64,000 nucleotides of DNA from Cladopsammia gracilis (GCA_022457155.1 JAJGOT010000166.1:800001-864000); one strand, 5' to 3'; shown: positions 1 to 11,679, numbered from the stretch's first letter. Translations and numbers: made by a program. The notes: generated from the letters alone by a model not told the origin.

Positions 1-299
1 GTTTTAGGTGTTAACAATTTACCGAGATGTTTATGGTATTTTTATATATTTGCGTCATTAAGTTAGTTAAGTAAATTTTCTAAAGTAAATTGATTGCTTT
101 TTTAAACCGAGTCAACATATGCAATGCTCAAGGAGGGCTATTCGCTAGGTGTATAGCCGGATTAACAAACGTTCATAAACATAGCTTAAAGTTAAAAAAG
201 CATGGATTGAGGTTTTAATTGACTGTCAAAAAGTAATCACATGTTTGATTTGGCTTGCGTTGGCTATGATCTAATAATTGGTTAAAAGAACTCGTGCAA
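1..299. other. unassigned AT-rich sequence
   Basis: I see no coding frame, tandem repeat or inverted repeat here. It precedes the first motif array. Confidence 0.4.
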
Positions 300-690
300 C
301 ACTTTATGCGCTCTTTTACGTGCTTGTTTTCCCGCGCTTGGCAGCAGTTACATGTTTTCCATGACATAAGGTTTGACTGGGGGAATAAAAGGATCGGTTA
401 AGAGTATGCTATTATTTTGCGTTGCTTAGTTCTTCACCAATCAAGAGCAATAATTTGCAGACATTTTCCAGTGTTTAGGACTAGCTGCATTAATCTCTGC
501 GCCTGGAACAATTTGCACTTTTCCCCTCGCTTGCCAAAGGCAGGGTTCCTGCGCTTTGAATCAGTTGCATTTATCCCCGCGCTTAGTACCGGTTACATGT
601 TTTCCCGCGCTTGGCACCGTTACATGTTTTCCCGCGCTTTGCGCTGGTTACATGTTTTCCCACGCTTGGCACGGTTGTACGATGGTGTGA
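300..690 (+). repeat. degenerate array of a CCCGCGCTTGGC / TTACATGTTTTCC motif
   Basis: A unit of about 28-30 bp made of TTACATGTTTT followed by CCCGCGCTTGGCACCGG recurs near 328, 580, 608, 638 and 666, with more decayed versions near 500-550. The same core occurs once inside the dispersed repeat at 18970-19165, so this looks like a local expansion of that element's centre. The 95-residue open frame across it (417-704) follows the repeat and is not taken as a gene. Confidence 0.65.
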
Positions 691-1556
691 ACATTTTATT
701 ATAGTTTTAATTACGATTAATGTGGCTACTTACGGCAGTCAATGAAAGTTAATATTCCTTTCTATGAATTTTGTAATTAAATGCTCTTTAGAAGTAACAT
801 TAAGAGTTTAACAATAATTGAAGTGTTCATTTTGTGCACGAAAGCAAAACTATATGTTATGATCCTTGTATATTCGTAGTCGATTTTCTCAATTTTATAA
901 ATATTTCTGCACTCCTTCGTAGTATTGAACGCAGTAAAATATCCCCGAAAATCCATCGCATCAATATTAAGCAATTTAAAGACTATCCCCCCCCCTCCCC
1001 CTTAGCATTGACACGCTCCTCCCGTCTTCGTGCATAATAAAGCACAACCTGGTAGTAAATCAAGATACATGCAAAATATCCCTCGAAAAAACACCCTTTG
1101 ACTAATCCTGATTAATCTAATCTTTGATGAAACCTTGACTAATCTTTTACTAATCTTTGACCATTCCTGAGTCCTGGCTTATCATCGACTAATCTGCGCT
1201 ACTGCGCTAGTGAACGGAAAAGTCAAGTTTCACAATCTTCTATCAGCTGTGCTGCTACTCGAGACAAGAATATAAAGTAGTTTGAGACCACTGTATTATT
1301 TGAAGTCGTTTAGGAATATGAAAACGCAAAAAATGAAAGTAGCTTAGTTATTCGACAGTTCAGAAAATATTCAAATAATTATCCAAACTGAGTAACAGCA
1401 TAAGGAACCTATTATTATTTTTGGAGAGAATCTCTTTTGCAGGCCTGACAGAACCGAGTGCCTGTCCTCTTAAACTCAACCTTCTGGCCCCTTGGGATTC
1501 TTCTGTGTTACGATATTTTAACCTCGTTTTATCTTTAATGGGTATCTTATTGTTAA
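691..1556. other. unassigned; C-run and degenerate GACTAATCTT repeats
   Basis: A poly-C stretch lies at about 987-1003. From 1095 to 1195 the words GACTAATC and AATCTTTGA recur irregularly. A reverse-orientation relative (AAAGATTAGTC words) lies at 11286-11345. The 85-residue minus-strand frame at 1360-1617 runs into the palindromic element and has no recognisable domain. Confidence 0.4.
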
Positions 1557-3212
1557 GGTGGCTCGACTGGGTTTTTGAGCGACGATACCGTTTAGCTTTG
1601 AGAAACTTGTGTACCACCGCAAACGAGCCAACGGAAAATCGATTGCCACAGCTGTACTAGAGAAAGATTAAAGTTTCAGATGAGATTAGTTTTATGGAAA
1701 TCGGAGTTGCCAAAGCAACGTTATGACGTCACTTCCTGTTTTACATAATACCGAATTACTTGTCATCAAGAGATAATTTTGGAAAACGCTATCTGGAGCT
1801 TCGACCTGACGTATACTTGTCCTTAGGTCTACAAAATTTTACAAATTTCTATGGAAGCGTTTTCGAGAAAATTTCGAGTGACGTTTTAAGGTGTTAAAAT
1901 ACAACAAAAACAAAACAATTTTGAAATGTTATTAAAACTTATGTCTACAAGGCTTGATGAAATAATGTTTTGGTCTGACATGAATTTTATACCATCCAAA
2001 TACCTAAGGTGAAAATCTCAAGGAAATCGCTCTGTTTGGATTTCAGAAATATTACCTTGAATATGAACTGGTCTGGAGTGTTATTTCGCTTTTACATCAA
2101 AAATTGACCCTACACTTATTAAAATTGTCATGTATCAAAAAGCGAATGATGAATTTTTTAAAACTTAGTCCTCATAAATATTAATTAATATTCAATACAA
2201 CTGCCAAGTTTTTAAATTCATTGAAACGTTCTAAGGCTGTCAATTAACAGCCTCAAAGTAGGAAAATATTGAGCTGATTTTCACGAAAGTGATTTGTTGA
2301 TCTCATTATGCGTGTCCATTGAATGTCTCGAATCGCCATGCAATTGTAAATTTCAGTACATAATGAATTCATAAACACTTCATTGCTTTGTTTTAAGTGT
2401 TACATGAATTCATGATGTACTGAAAGCTACAATTCCACGGCGATTTGATACAATGGAGATGCATAATGAAACAACAAGCCACAAGCGCGAAAATCAGCTA
2501 AATATTTTCCTGAGTTTTCGCTAAAAATTGACAGCCTTAGAATGTTTCAATGAATTTGAAACTTGGAGATTGTATTAAACATTAATTAATCTTCATGAGG
2601 ACTAAGTTTTAAAAAAAATCATCATTCGCTTTTTAATTCATGTAAATTTTAATAAGTGTAGGGTCAACTTTTGATGTAAAAACGAAATAACACTCCAGGC
2701 CAGTTCATATTCAAGGTAATATTTCTAAAATCCAAACGCAGCGATTTCCTTGAGATTTTTACCTAAGGTATTTGGATGGTATAAAATTCATGTAAGACCA
2801 AAACATTATTTCATCAAGCCTTGTAGACATAAGTTTTAATAACATTTCAAAATTGTTTTGTTTTTGTTGTATTTTAACACCTTAAAACTTCACTCGAAAT
2901 TTTCTCGAAAACGCTTCCATAGAAATTTATAAAATTTTGTAGACCTAAGGACAAGTACGCCAGGTTGAAGCTCCAGATAGCGTTTTCCAAAATTATCTCT
3001 TGATGACAAGTAATTCGGTATTATGTAAAACAGGAAGTGACGTCACAACGTTGCTTTGGCAACTCCAATTTCCATGAAACTAATCTCATCTGAAACTTTT
3101 ATCTTTCTCTAGTACAGTTGTGGCAATCGATTTTCCGTTGGATCGTTTGTGGTGGTACACAAGTTTCTCAAAGCTAAACGGTATCGTCGCTCAAAAACCC
3201 AGTCGAGCCACC
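1557..3212. mobile_element. 1.66 kb palindromic non-autonomous DNA element, TTAA target (copy 1)
   Basis: The two halves are near-perfect reverse complements around a centre near 2385. The left end reads GGTGGCTCGACTGGGTTTTT and the right end is its complement, AAAAACCCAGTCGAGCCACC. TTAA stands on both sides (1553-1556 and 3213-3216), as expected for elements that target and duplicate TTAA, such as the piggyBac or Kolobok groups. There is no transposase frame, so it would depend on a partner enzyme. Arms of about 800 bp would form a very long hairpin if transcribed. A second copy is at 5511-7147 and a short relative with the same ends is at 17930-18117. Confidence 0.8.
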
Positions 3213-3216
3213 TTAA

Positions 3217-4139
3217 CTTTACAGGATAAATTGATCATCCGTCGGTGATGACGTCATATGATGTTATTTATTTCTAGAACCGACATCTTGAATTCTAGAA
3301 AATCAGCTCTATTGATCCAAAATTAATTTTTAAATCAATAAACTGGAAAAATGCAGATACAAAAGAAACTTACCACAAGAAATAAATTTAAAAGAAAAGA
3401 AAACTCAACATTTCAGACGGCATGCCTTTCAAAAAATGGTTGTCATGGCCACATCACGTGCTGTACCAAAAAGAAGATAATTGCATCTCAACGTAATAGC
3501 CGCTAAAGACATTTCAGGAAAAAAATTGAGAGGGGTGGCATCCACCCCGTTCCTCGCATGCCCGAGGGTTAATAAAAATTCGCCCCTCCCGGATCACAAC
3601 ATGAAACGCGCTAGGTTAATTCGATAAAAGGCGCACTGCGTCCGAATGCAAAAAAAAATGCTTTTATTACTTAATTTGCACTTTCATCGCTGAAAAGCGT
3701 GCAAACGTTGTTTACCCCAAAATCTTTGACGTTTTGTCAACGATTGGCTCAAGTTTCTAATCAATATTCATGAAACAATCGCAGCCCTCGCCGCAAATCA
3801 ACAAGATTGTGTTCGCGTGAAGATGTCTCGCAAGTCGCTAAACTTTTTGGCGCTCTAGAGGCAATTTGAAAGACTCCAGGAAGACTTACCGCCACGGAAA
3901 AAGTCGCCCCGCAACTCCAACCTAAGGTAAGAGTTGCTTCGCAAAAAAAGTTCATTTGTTCAGTAAAAGACTATAAAATCTTGCTTGATAAAGTGAACAC
4001 GTGCGTTGAGCTTCTCTTCGTCTTACGATATCTCTGCGCCCTGGTATCATTGCGTTTGTATTGCAATAAGCTGAGGAGTTGTCTTTCAAAAAAAGTCTCC
4101 AGATGTTAACCTGACTGAGTTCGTTCAAGCTGCATATAC
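3217..4139. other. unassigned sequence
   Basis: Between two foldback elements I see no supported gene or repeat. A 64-residue minus frame at 3761-3955 has no recognisable domain. Confidence 0.35.
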
Positions 4140-4297
4140 CTAATTCAATAAAGGTTGCTTTAGCGATTGGTCATTGGTAATTGGGCATTGGCATTTGGGC
4201 ATACGGAAAACAATGCAATGCTTTGCTTGAGTGACCGCCAAACAATAGCTTCCCAATGCCCAATTACCAATGACCAAAGCAACCTTTATTGAATTAG
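4140..4297. mobile_element. 158 bp foldback element (MITE-like)
   Basis: The left arm begins CTAATTCAATAAAGGTTGC and the right arm ends with its complement, GCAACCTTTATTGAATTAG. The arms are about 50 bp and both also carry the ATTGGTAATTGGGCATTGG block in inverted sense. The left arm has a short extra insert. No coding capacity. No clear target duplication was found. Confidence 0.7.
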
Positions 4298-5283
4298 ATA
4301 TATACTTTCTTAAGAGCATTTAATAGTTCAACTTTAGGAGTTTAGGCCCTGAAACAATTGTTGAAAAATGATTTTGAAATTCCTGTTAGAAATCGTTTAT
4401 TCCTTCATTGTTACCATTTATTTCATTAAACTGTTCATGAAAACCACGTATAATGTACCTAATATTCAACCTTAGTCGTCTGTAAAATAACAAACATTGG
4501 ACATTTTATCTTATCAATTGTTCATCTATATTTTCAGGAACTTCAAGGAGTATCAAAGTCAAGAACATGAAGGGCTACTGAAGAAACAATTCAAGAGGAC
4601 AAGCTGGAATGGACGAACCAGGAGTGATCTCTTCAAAGATAAGAACTTTGTTTCGTTCATATACTTTATATACCGGAGCACAGATTACGTAAAACAAAAG
4701 GAACAAAGAACGACAATAATACAAATGCAAAACAAGACCAAAAATAAAATACCTCACAAACAATAGAAGACCATGGGTACCGGTACATGCAGAAAGACCC
4801 TACTTTAGTTTGTATCAGTAGTAAATGTATTGATACTGAGGAAGAGTGAATTCGGATCTGACAGCTAATTGACTAAATCTACTCGTCAATTCACGTGAAA
4901 AACCCGGGGGGAGGGGTATTAAAGTTTTCATTTTCTCGAATCGTGTACTGGCTGCTAATTGCCTGAACCGTCAAATCAGGTTTTGCACTGGGAGGAAGGT
5001 TTTTTAATAGGTAAAACTAAATTTTTGACAATTTTAATGGAATCAATTGGTAATATATATTAAAGACACTTGTAGCCTGTCAGTTGCTTCCTTACATTCA
5101 CACGTTCCCTGTATCAACTGATTGACAAGAGAACAAAGGCCTTAACAAGTTACGTTCTTTCTTTTTCACTTGTTCTTTTCTTTAATCTACGGAAAATCAT
5201 TCTCAGTCGCGCATGCTAAAAAATTATTAGGAAGCCATTACGTGAGATTGAGAGCTTGTGTCCTCTTGTCGATCGTAGTATAT
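4298..5283. other. unassigned sequence
   Basis: Small open frames on both strands at 4497-4766 lack recognisable motifs. No repeat family was recognised in this stretch. Confidence 0.35.
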
Positions 5284-5506
5284 TTAGGAGCTTATTTTAT
5301 AAAGCCCTGATGTCTGATGTTGAGGGAAGCCGGTGTTTTCGATGATCAATATAGACCTTGTATTAAAATGGTTTAACTCAGGAATATCAATAATCTGTCG
5401 AGTGTGATCGTCCGGGTTTGTGTCGTTCTGAAAAGAACTGTTGTTGTTGACATTGACTGACATTTGGACAACCTGAGCTGAAGCCATTTTCAAAGTCATG
5501 TGGATT
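5284..5506 (-). pseudogene. Penelope-like retroelement 3' remnant (candidate)
   Basis: On the minus strand this reads AAAATGGCTTCAGC, then GGTTGTCCAAATGTCAGTC, then GTCAACAACAACAG. The plus strand at 7347-7416 carries a close counterpart (GAAGATGACTTCCGC, GGTTGTCGAAACGTCGGTC, GTCAACAACAACAG). From memory, this trio is typical of the terminal region of cnidarian Penelope-like elements. It stops 1-4 bp from the left end of the palindromic element at 5511. No intact reading frame for a reverse transcriptase exists here. Confidence 0.4.
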
Positions 5507-5510
5507 TTAG

Positions 5511-7147
5511 GGTGGCTCAACTGGGTTTTTGAGTGACGATACCTTTTAACTTTGAGAAACTTGTGTATCACCATAAACAATCCAACGGAAAATCGATCGT
5601 CACAGCCGTACTAGTAAAAGATCAAAGTTTCAGATGGGGTACGTTTTATGGAAATCGAAGTTGCCATAGCAACGTAATGACGACACCTCCCATTTTACGT
5701 AAGACCGAATTACTTGTCACCAAGAGATAATTTTGGAAAATGCTCTCTGCATGTTCGACCTGACATACTTGTCTGAAGGTTTACAAAATTTTACAAATTT
5801 CTATGGAAGCGTTTTCGAGAAAATTTCGTGTGAAGTTTTAAGGTGTTAAAATTCAACAAAAACAAAACAATTTTGAAATGTTATTAAAAATTATGTCTAC
5901 AAGGCTTGATGAAATAATATTTTGGTCTGAAATGAATTTTATACCATACAAATAGCTTGAGTGAAAATCTCTGCGAAATCGAAATCGAAATTGAAATCGT
6001 CCATTCGAATTTTATAAACATTGGCTTGAATATGAACTCGTCTTGAGTGTTATTTTGCGTTTTTATCATAAATGGACCCTACCTTTATTAAAATGGTCAC
6101 GAATTTAAAAGCGATGGACGAATTTTGATAAAACTTAGTCCTTATGAAGATTAATTAATATTCAATACAACTGCCAAGTCTCAAATTCATTGAAATGTTC
6201 TAAAGCTGTCAATTTTCATCCTCAACGTAGGAAAATATTGCGCTGATTTTCATGCTGTGGTTTGTTACTCTCATTATGCGTCTCCATTGTCTCGAATCGC
6301 CATGCAATTGTAAATTTAAATACATAATGAATTCATAAACACTTCAATTAGGTTTTAAGCGTTAAACGAATTCATGATGTACTGAAAGTTACAATTCCAC
6401 GGCGATTTGATGCAATGGAGACGCATAATGAAGCAACAAGTCACAAGCGCGAAAATCAGCTCAATATTTTCCTGAGTTGGCCGCGCTAAAAATTGAGAGA
6501 ATGTTTCAATGAATTTGAAACTTGGAGATTGCATTAATTATCTTCATGAGGACTACGTTTTAAAAAAAAATCATTAATCGCATTTTAATTTGTGACTGTT
6601 TTAATAAGTGTAGGGTCAATTTTTTATATAAAAGCGAAATAACACTCCAGGAGAGTTTATATTTAAGTCAACATTTCTGAAATTCAAACAGAGCGATTTC
6701 CTTGAGATTTCCACTTAAGGTATTTGGATGGTATAAAATTCATTTAAGACCAAAATATTATTTCATGAAGCCTTGTGGACATAATTTTAATATTTCAAAA
6801 TTGTTTTGTTTTTGGTTATATTTAAACACCTTAAAATTTCACTCGAAATTTTCTCGAAAACGCTTCCATACAAATTCTTAAAATTTTGCAGACCTTAGGA
6901 CAAGTATGTCAGGTCAAAGATCCAGAGCGCGTTTTCCAAAATTATCTCTTGATCTTAAGTAATTAGGTATTATGTAAAACAAGGAATGACGTCATAACGT
7001 TGCTTTGGCAACTTCGATTTCGATAACACTTACCTCATTTTATCTAGTACAGCTGTGGCAATCGATTTTCCGTTTGATCATTTATAGTGGTGCACAAATT
7101 TATCAAAGTTAAAAGGTATAGTCACTCAAAAAGCCAGTCGAGCCACC
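5511..7147. mobile_element. 1.64 kb palindromic non-autonomous DNA element, TTAA target (copy 2)
   Basis: This is homologous along its length to the element at 1557-3212, with point changes and small deletions in both arms. The right flank is TTAA (7148-7151); the left flank is TTAG (5507-5510), consistent with decay of TTAA. The ends are GGTGGCTCAACTGGGTTTTT and its partly diverged complement. It is more diverged between its arms than copy 1, so probably older. It sits between two Penelope-like fragments in opposite orientations. No transposase is encoded. Confidence 0.78.
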
Positions 7148-7151
7148 TTAA

Positions 7152-7436
7152 AGTACTACTTTACGACAAGCACTAACAAATGTTTAAGACAAAGACGAAC
7201 CTGGCAACAGACAAAGTGAAGTATATATATATGATCAAATGCTGTGACTGCAGAAATTTGAACAAGCGACTGGCTGAACACCATCGAAACGCACCAATCC
7301 ATGACTTGAATCTCAACAGCCAATAACAGCTTACAATTCACATGCATATGGCTCTGAAGATGACTTCCGCTTCCGGTTGTCGAAACGTCGGTCATTGTCA
7401 ACAACAACAGTTATTTTTAGAACTACAGTGTTAACC
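7152..7436 (+). pseudogene. internally deleted Penelope-like retroelement remnant
   Basis: From about 7237 the plus strand translates to CCDCRNLNKRLAEHHRNAPI and hits a stop near 7323. The RNLNKRLAEH block resembles the conserved segment of the GIY-YIG endonuclease at the C-terminus of Penelope-like proteins. Downstream (7350-7412) lies the terminal motif CTGAAGATGACTTCCGC, GTCGAAACGTCGGTC, GTCAACAACAACAG shared with the minus-strand remnant at 5284-5506. Most of the element is missing. Known family members carry hammerhead ribozymes in their terminal repeats; CTGAAGA and GAAA core-like words are present, but I could not establish a fold. Confidence 0.45.
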
Positions 7437-7439
7437 TGT

Positions 7440-8590
7440 TATACAGACCAAAGGAAAAAACACCAACAGCTATCCTTTGAGGAAAAACGCAACAGATAAC
7501 GTTTCGAAGTCAACTGCATAAACACTTCAAACAAATCATTTTCCGTTTAGTTAACTTTTTTTACTTGGTTGCTCAATTTACATTTTTAGAAAATTATGTT
7601 TACTTACGGATTTTTAAATATCGTCAATCTTCAAAGTGAATTTTCCAAAATGAAATGGAAACAACTCAAAACTACTGGTACATCTCTTCTTATGATCTCA
7701 ATTTGTAAATTGTTTGTTTGAAAAAGTTCGACACACTAAAATACTAAGTAAAATATTCAGTCGCATAGTTTCTTTATAGAAAGAATAACGTGGCGTTAAC
7801 TAATGAGATTGTAATTCTATTTTTTTAGTTTATAGGACAATTTCTGTTGTTTTGATGCTGCCAGATATTTTTTTAAACATTCACTTACCTCAATTTGGAC
7901 AACAAATACAGCACCGATTATAAAAAAGACGAATTATGTCTACTTTGGTTCCGTTTATTATTATGGTCTGTACAAACCCTTGATTTGATAAGAAACGTGT
8001 TTAGGATAAAACTTCAACCAGACATTGGGTATTATAGATGGGCTTTCTTAAATTTAGTTTTAAAGTGGAGGAAAAGACTTTTTTGTTGGTATTCGATGTA
8101 GCACAGAATGAAACATTTTAGTTTGATTTTGAGAAGAAGAGAAGAGAAGAGAATCATTTCACTTATTCCAAACATAGCGAACAGTGATGTGGGCTCGTGC
8201 AAAATACGATCTATCATTACAATGAAAACGGGGCCAGGCAATTGCCTGTTGAATGTTGTAAATTATTTCACTTGCTCCAAACTTAGCGAAGGTTATTTTT
8301 GGTGCTTAGTCTAATACTTTCTGTCATTTTTTCTGAGCTACAAGTGAAACTGGCCAACAGTCAAAGGTCTTGTTATTAAAAGCAACATGGCAAGCTATGA
8401 AAAATCTAAAAATGTCCCGTATCGAATCAAATCAGAACCAAAAATTATCAAATAAACAGAACTTAAGCTTAAGTTTGCGTTATCCAGAACGTTTTATGTA
8501 GTATACAAACAATTTTCACGAAAAAATAGCTTTCCATGTTTCTTCTAATATCCTTCATGTATACCCTGTCTCGTGCAAGAATTTAAGGAT
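7440..8590. other. unassigned AT-rich sequence with AGAAG microsatellite
   Basis: A short AGAAGAGAAGAG run lies at about 8134-8152. The open frames of 60-70 residues at 7895-8314 have no recognisable domain and overlap one another on both strands. Confidence 0.35.
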
Positions 8591-8594
8591 TTAA

Positions 8595-8842
8595 GGCTGG
8601 TTTTCACTGGCGACAGAAATATTAGTACAAACATATGAAGAATGAACACACTTGTTCTTCTTATGCTGTCTTCGTAGGAATTGACGCGGCATAAGCATAG
8701 GCACAAGGAAAAAAACTTAGTCATTTTTCTTGTGATTATGTTTATTTCGCATTGATTCCCTATGAGGACCACATAAGAAGAAAGAGTGGGTTTCTTTTTC
8801 TTTTATTTGTGCTTATACGTGTGTCGCTTGTGAAAACCAGCG
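8595..8842. mobile_element. 248 bp MITE with TTAA target duplication
   Basis: The left end GGCTGGTTTTCACTGGCGACA is matched in inverted sense by TGTCGCTTGTGAAAACCAGCG at the right end (about 20 bp, with mismatches). TTAA flanks both ends (8591-8594 and 8843-8846). No coding capacity. The ends differ from the GGTGGCTC palindromes, so this is a separate TTAA-targeting family. Confidence 0.75.
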
Positions 8843-8994
8843 TTAAATTGTGAGATTCCTTTCACGCACGTTATGTTTAATACCTTTTTTGGCGGGACAA
8901 ATTTTAAGTTGTACTCCTTGAAAAAATTTTTTGATCAAAAAGTTTTCAAGGGGTGCTCCGTTAATTTGTTTGCCAAAATTGTTACCAAGGGAAA

Positions 8995-9304
8995 CGCTGT
9001 GCAAATTTTTCCAAATTTTCCCGCCAAAAGACTTAGTATATATAGGAAGAAAAAAATTCTAACATCTTTTTATTAGTTGAATAATTTTAAGTAATTGAAC
9101 TAACATTTATACTTTATAAAAGAGACAATAAAGAATACAATGAAACCGAAAGAACTATTTCATTTATTGTTGTTGACTTCAAGTTATTTATTAAATACAA
9201 TATTACTGAATACTTTTTTTTTTTTTTAAAAAAGGCGCATGCGTATTTTGGGCGCCTGTATTTTTCTAAGTCTTGGCGGGAAAATTTTAGAAATTTGAAC
9301 AGCG
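8995..9304. repeat. inverted repeat with 38-40 bp arms
   Basis: The left arm (8995-9035: CGCTGTGCAAATTT, then AAATTTTCCCGCCAAAAGAC) is complementary to the right arm 9267-9304 (GTCTTGGCGGGAAAATTTT, then AAATTTGAACAGCG). About 230 bp of AT-rich sequence lies between. It is probably a foldback element, but the outer ends and target duplication are not defined. Confidence 0.55.
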
Positions 9305-9938
9305 TTTATCGTGAGAAAACATATGTACATGCAAAATATTTGAACAAATTGAGTAAAATAAGCTATTCAGTAATAAGCAATCGACAATAATTACAGTTTT
9401 TCAGAAATCGCCGAAAAATTATTCACTTATAAAAGAATTGTACTGAATAGTCAGATTTTTTTCCAAAAGCAAAAAGGTCTAGTTGTATTGAGTGTTTTGT
9501 TTCTGGTTTTGAAGACCTTGTCCATGGCAACTTTTCACGGTACAAATTGCTTGACTGCTACAAACAACACGAGAATATTTCGTGAATTTGGAAATATTGA
9601 CTTTCAACTTTTCAAACAATCGTAGGTCGACATGAAAATATTTATGGCAAACTGACAAAGGGCCGCAATAACGGGGGTTGTTTTGACTGTAAATTCCTTG
9701 ACAACGATTTTATATTTATGAAAAGTAAAAACTCGAAACAAAACTTTGTACCAAATTCTTTGTACCAGTAATTCAATGCAAGCAACATAATAATTGAGCA
9801 GTGGAAAAAAAAATTCAGGGTTAAACTTTAACATTTTTTCATTAGCATACAAGTTTACGTAGGGAATGCAGCGTGCTAAATTTGAATTGACTTTAGTTAG
9901 TAATCCATTTAATTTTAGCTCTTTGCGTGTAATGTTTA
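9305..9938. other. unassigned AT-rich sequence
   Basis: A 117-residue minus-strand frame (9604-9957) spans part of this. Its composition (I, K, N, F, Y rich) is what AT-rich DNA gives by chance, and it runs into the neighbouring foldback arm. No domain was recognised. Confidence 0.35.
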
Positions 9939-10349
9939 AAGTGTATATGACGGGCATTTTTTTATTTGCTTGATGGAATCTTCATGGCGTTCTGATAAGT
10001 AAATAGAAAAGAGTTTTTTCGATATCAATTTTCTTTTCCTTATTTCAGCCGTCTAAAAACATGAAATTTCACTTCCGGTAGGTTACAAAACCGCGCAAGA
10101 AGAAAGACTGGAAATAGTATGCTATGACGTCAATACAAGAATGCCGGTGTCGCGGTTTCTCGGTTCCTCACATTTCCAGCCGTTCTTCTTGCGCGGTTTT
10201 GTAACTCACCGGAAGTGAAATTTCACGTTTTTAGACGGCTAAATCACGGACAAGGAAAATCGATATCGAAAAACTTTTTACGACGTTCTTATCAGAAAGA
10301 CATGTAGATTCCATCAAGCAAATAAAAAAAATATCTGTCATATACACTT
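9939..10349. mobile_element. 411 bp foldback element
   Basis: The outer ends are AAGTGTATATGAC and GTCATATACACTT. Both arms carry TTTATTTGCTTGATGGAATC, GATATCAATTTTC, AGCCGTCTAAAAAC, TGAAATTTCACTTCCGGT and AAAACCGCGCAAGAAG in inverted sense. The arms are about 165 bp with a central spacer near 10110-10170. It is non-coding. No clear target duplication was found. Confidence 0.75.
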
Positions 10350-10614
10350 CAACGAAATATTAGTCATCGAAAAGCGCTAATGAGACATACGTAATGTGTA
10401 ACAGTTTGAGTTTTTTAAACAGCATATATATAGCACGAAGACTATCGTATCTCGCGCTCATATTCCCAGGGATAGCTCATTATGTTATCCCTTTCAAAAT
10501 TTACGTTTTACTTAAATACAGTCCTTGAATTACTCTGCTTGTCGTCTCTGTTTTTGTTTATTTCCTTTCTGTTAAAAGTTGCAACAAAATAAAACCACCC
10601 TCGGACACAAATGA

Positions 10615-11285
10615 TGAAATGATAGAAAATGTTTAATGAGCTAAAAAGGGTCCTCGTCGATTTCTTTAAAAAATGGCTCATTTTTGCTCATTAACAAATT
10701 TCTATTGTTTCAATATTCAGAGGGGATTTCCTCCGTTTCTACAAGAGCTGTGGCCATGAAAGTTGCACAGAATGATTACAATAAGCTCATGAATATTTAA
10801 ACATGAATATTTAAACAATAGAAAATGGTTAATGGGCTAAAATGAGTCCTTCGATTTTTGAAAAAAATGGCTCATTGTAGCTCATTAACAAGTTTCTGTT
10901 GTTTTAATATTCAGAGGGGATTTCCTCCGTTTCTACAAGAGCTGTGGCCATGAAAGTTGCACAGAATGATTACGTGCTCACACTCCTAACGCGCATAAAA
11001 TTAGCATGCAAATCCCATGGGAACCTGGGCAATAAGCGCATGAATATTTAAACAATAGAAAATGGTTAATGAGCTAAAATGGGTCCTTCGATTTTTGAAA
11101 AAAAAGAGCTCATTTTTGCTCATTAACAAATTTCTATTGTTTCAATATTCTGAGGGGATTTGCTTCGCTTCTTTCTAAAGTTGCACAGTGATCACGTGCT
11201 CGCATTCTTTCTAACGCGCATAAAATCAGCATGCAAATCCCATGGGAACCTTGGGAAGAAACACATGAATATTTTAACGAAGGAA
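10615..11285 (-). repeat. ~235 bp tandem repeats, three units (inverted relative to 23010-25330)
   Basis: Units begin with AATAGAAAATGGTTAATG near 10623, 10817 and 11054, the first spaced by a shortened 194 bp unit and the second by 237 bp. Each contains TTTGCTCATTAACAAATTTC, AGAGGGGATTTCC, ACAAGAGCTGTGG and GGGAACCTTGGGA. These are the reverse complements of the words in the larger array at 23010-25330. No coding frame persists through the units. Confidence 0.7.
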
Positions 11286-11552
11286 AGTCAAAGATTAGTC
11301 AAAGATTATAGATTAGTCAACGATAAGTAAAAGATAACTCAAAGAAAAGGTTTCGGGTCCGTGTTTCATCCGCAAAGAGATGGAAAAAACGTATTTTGGC
11401 TAAATCTAGTAGGCTACAAAGTGTATGTTGCAGATAAATTTAATTTTTCACTAGGTTTTTTCTTAGTTCTACTTAGGATTTAATTTTGGCCGAGGCGAGT
11501 CTGGGAACAATAATAAACAATAATACAATAAAATATGCGTAACTTTTCATCG
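11286..11552. other. AAAGATTAGTC repeats then unassigned sequence
   Basis: The words GTCAAAGATTAGTC recur irregularly from 11288 to 11345, the inverse of the words at 1095-1195. The remainder up to the tRNA-like block has no recognised feature. Confidence 0.35.
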
Positions 11553-11630
11553 TGGTCCTGGTGGCGCAGTGGTAAGGACAGTGGACTACACATCAGACGG
11601 TCGGGAGTTCGACTCCAGGTAAGTGCACAC
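11553..11630 (+). tRNA. tRNA-like pol III promoter (probable SINE head or tRNA pseudogene)
   Basis: An A-box-like segment (GGTGGCGCAGTGGTAAGGAC) is followed about 45 bp later by a B-box-like segment (GGGAGTTCGACTCC) that can form a T arm. A clean 7 bp acceptor stem is not visible and the anticodon arm is irregular, so I do not call it a functional tRNA. It lies directly upstream of a long polypurine tract. Confidence 0.45.
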
Positions 11631-11679
11631 AAAAAATTCTATTTCATAATTTCTCAGTGATATTAGTAAGTAGGGCATA

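Noticed and set aside
9604..9957. 117-residue minus-strand gene
   Set aside because: AT-driven composition, runs into a foldback arm, no domain or splice context.
11553..11630. Functional tRNA gene
   Set aside because: A and B boxes are present but no consistent acceptor stem or normal anticodon loop could be drawn; the same holds for 18561, 23369 and 62985.
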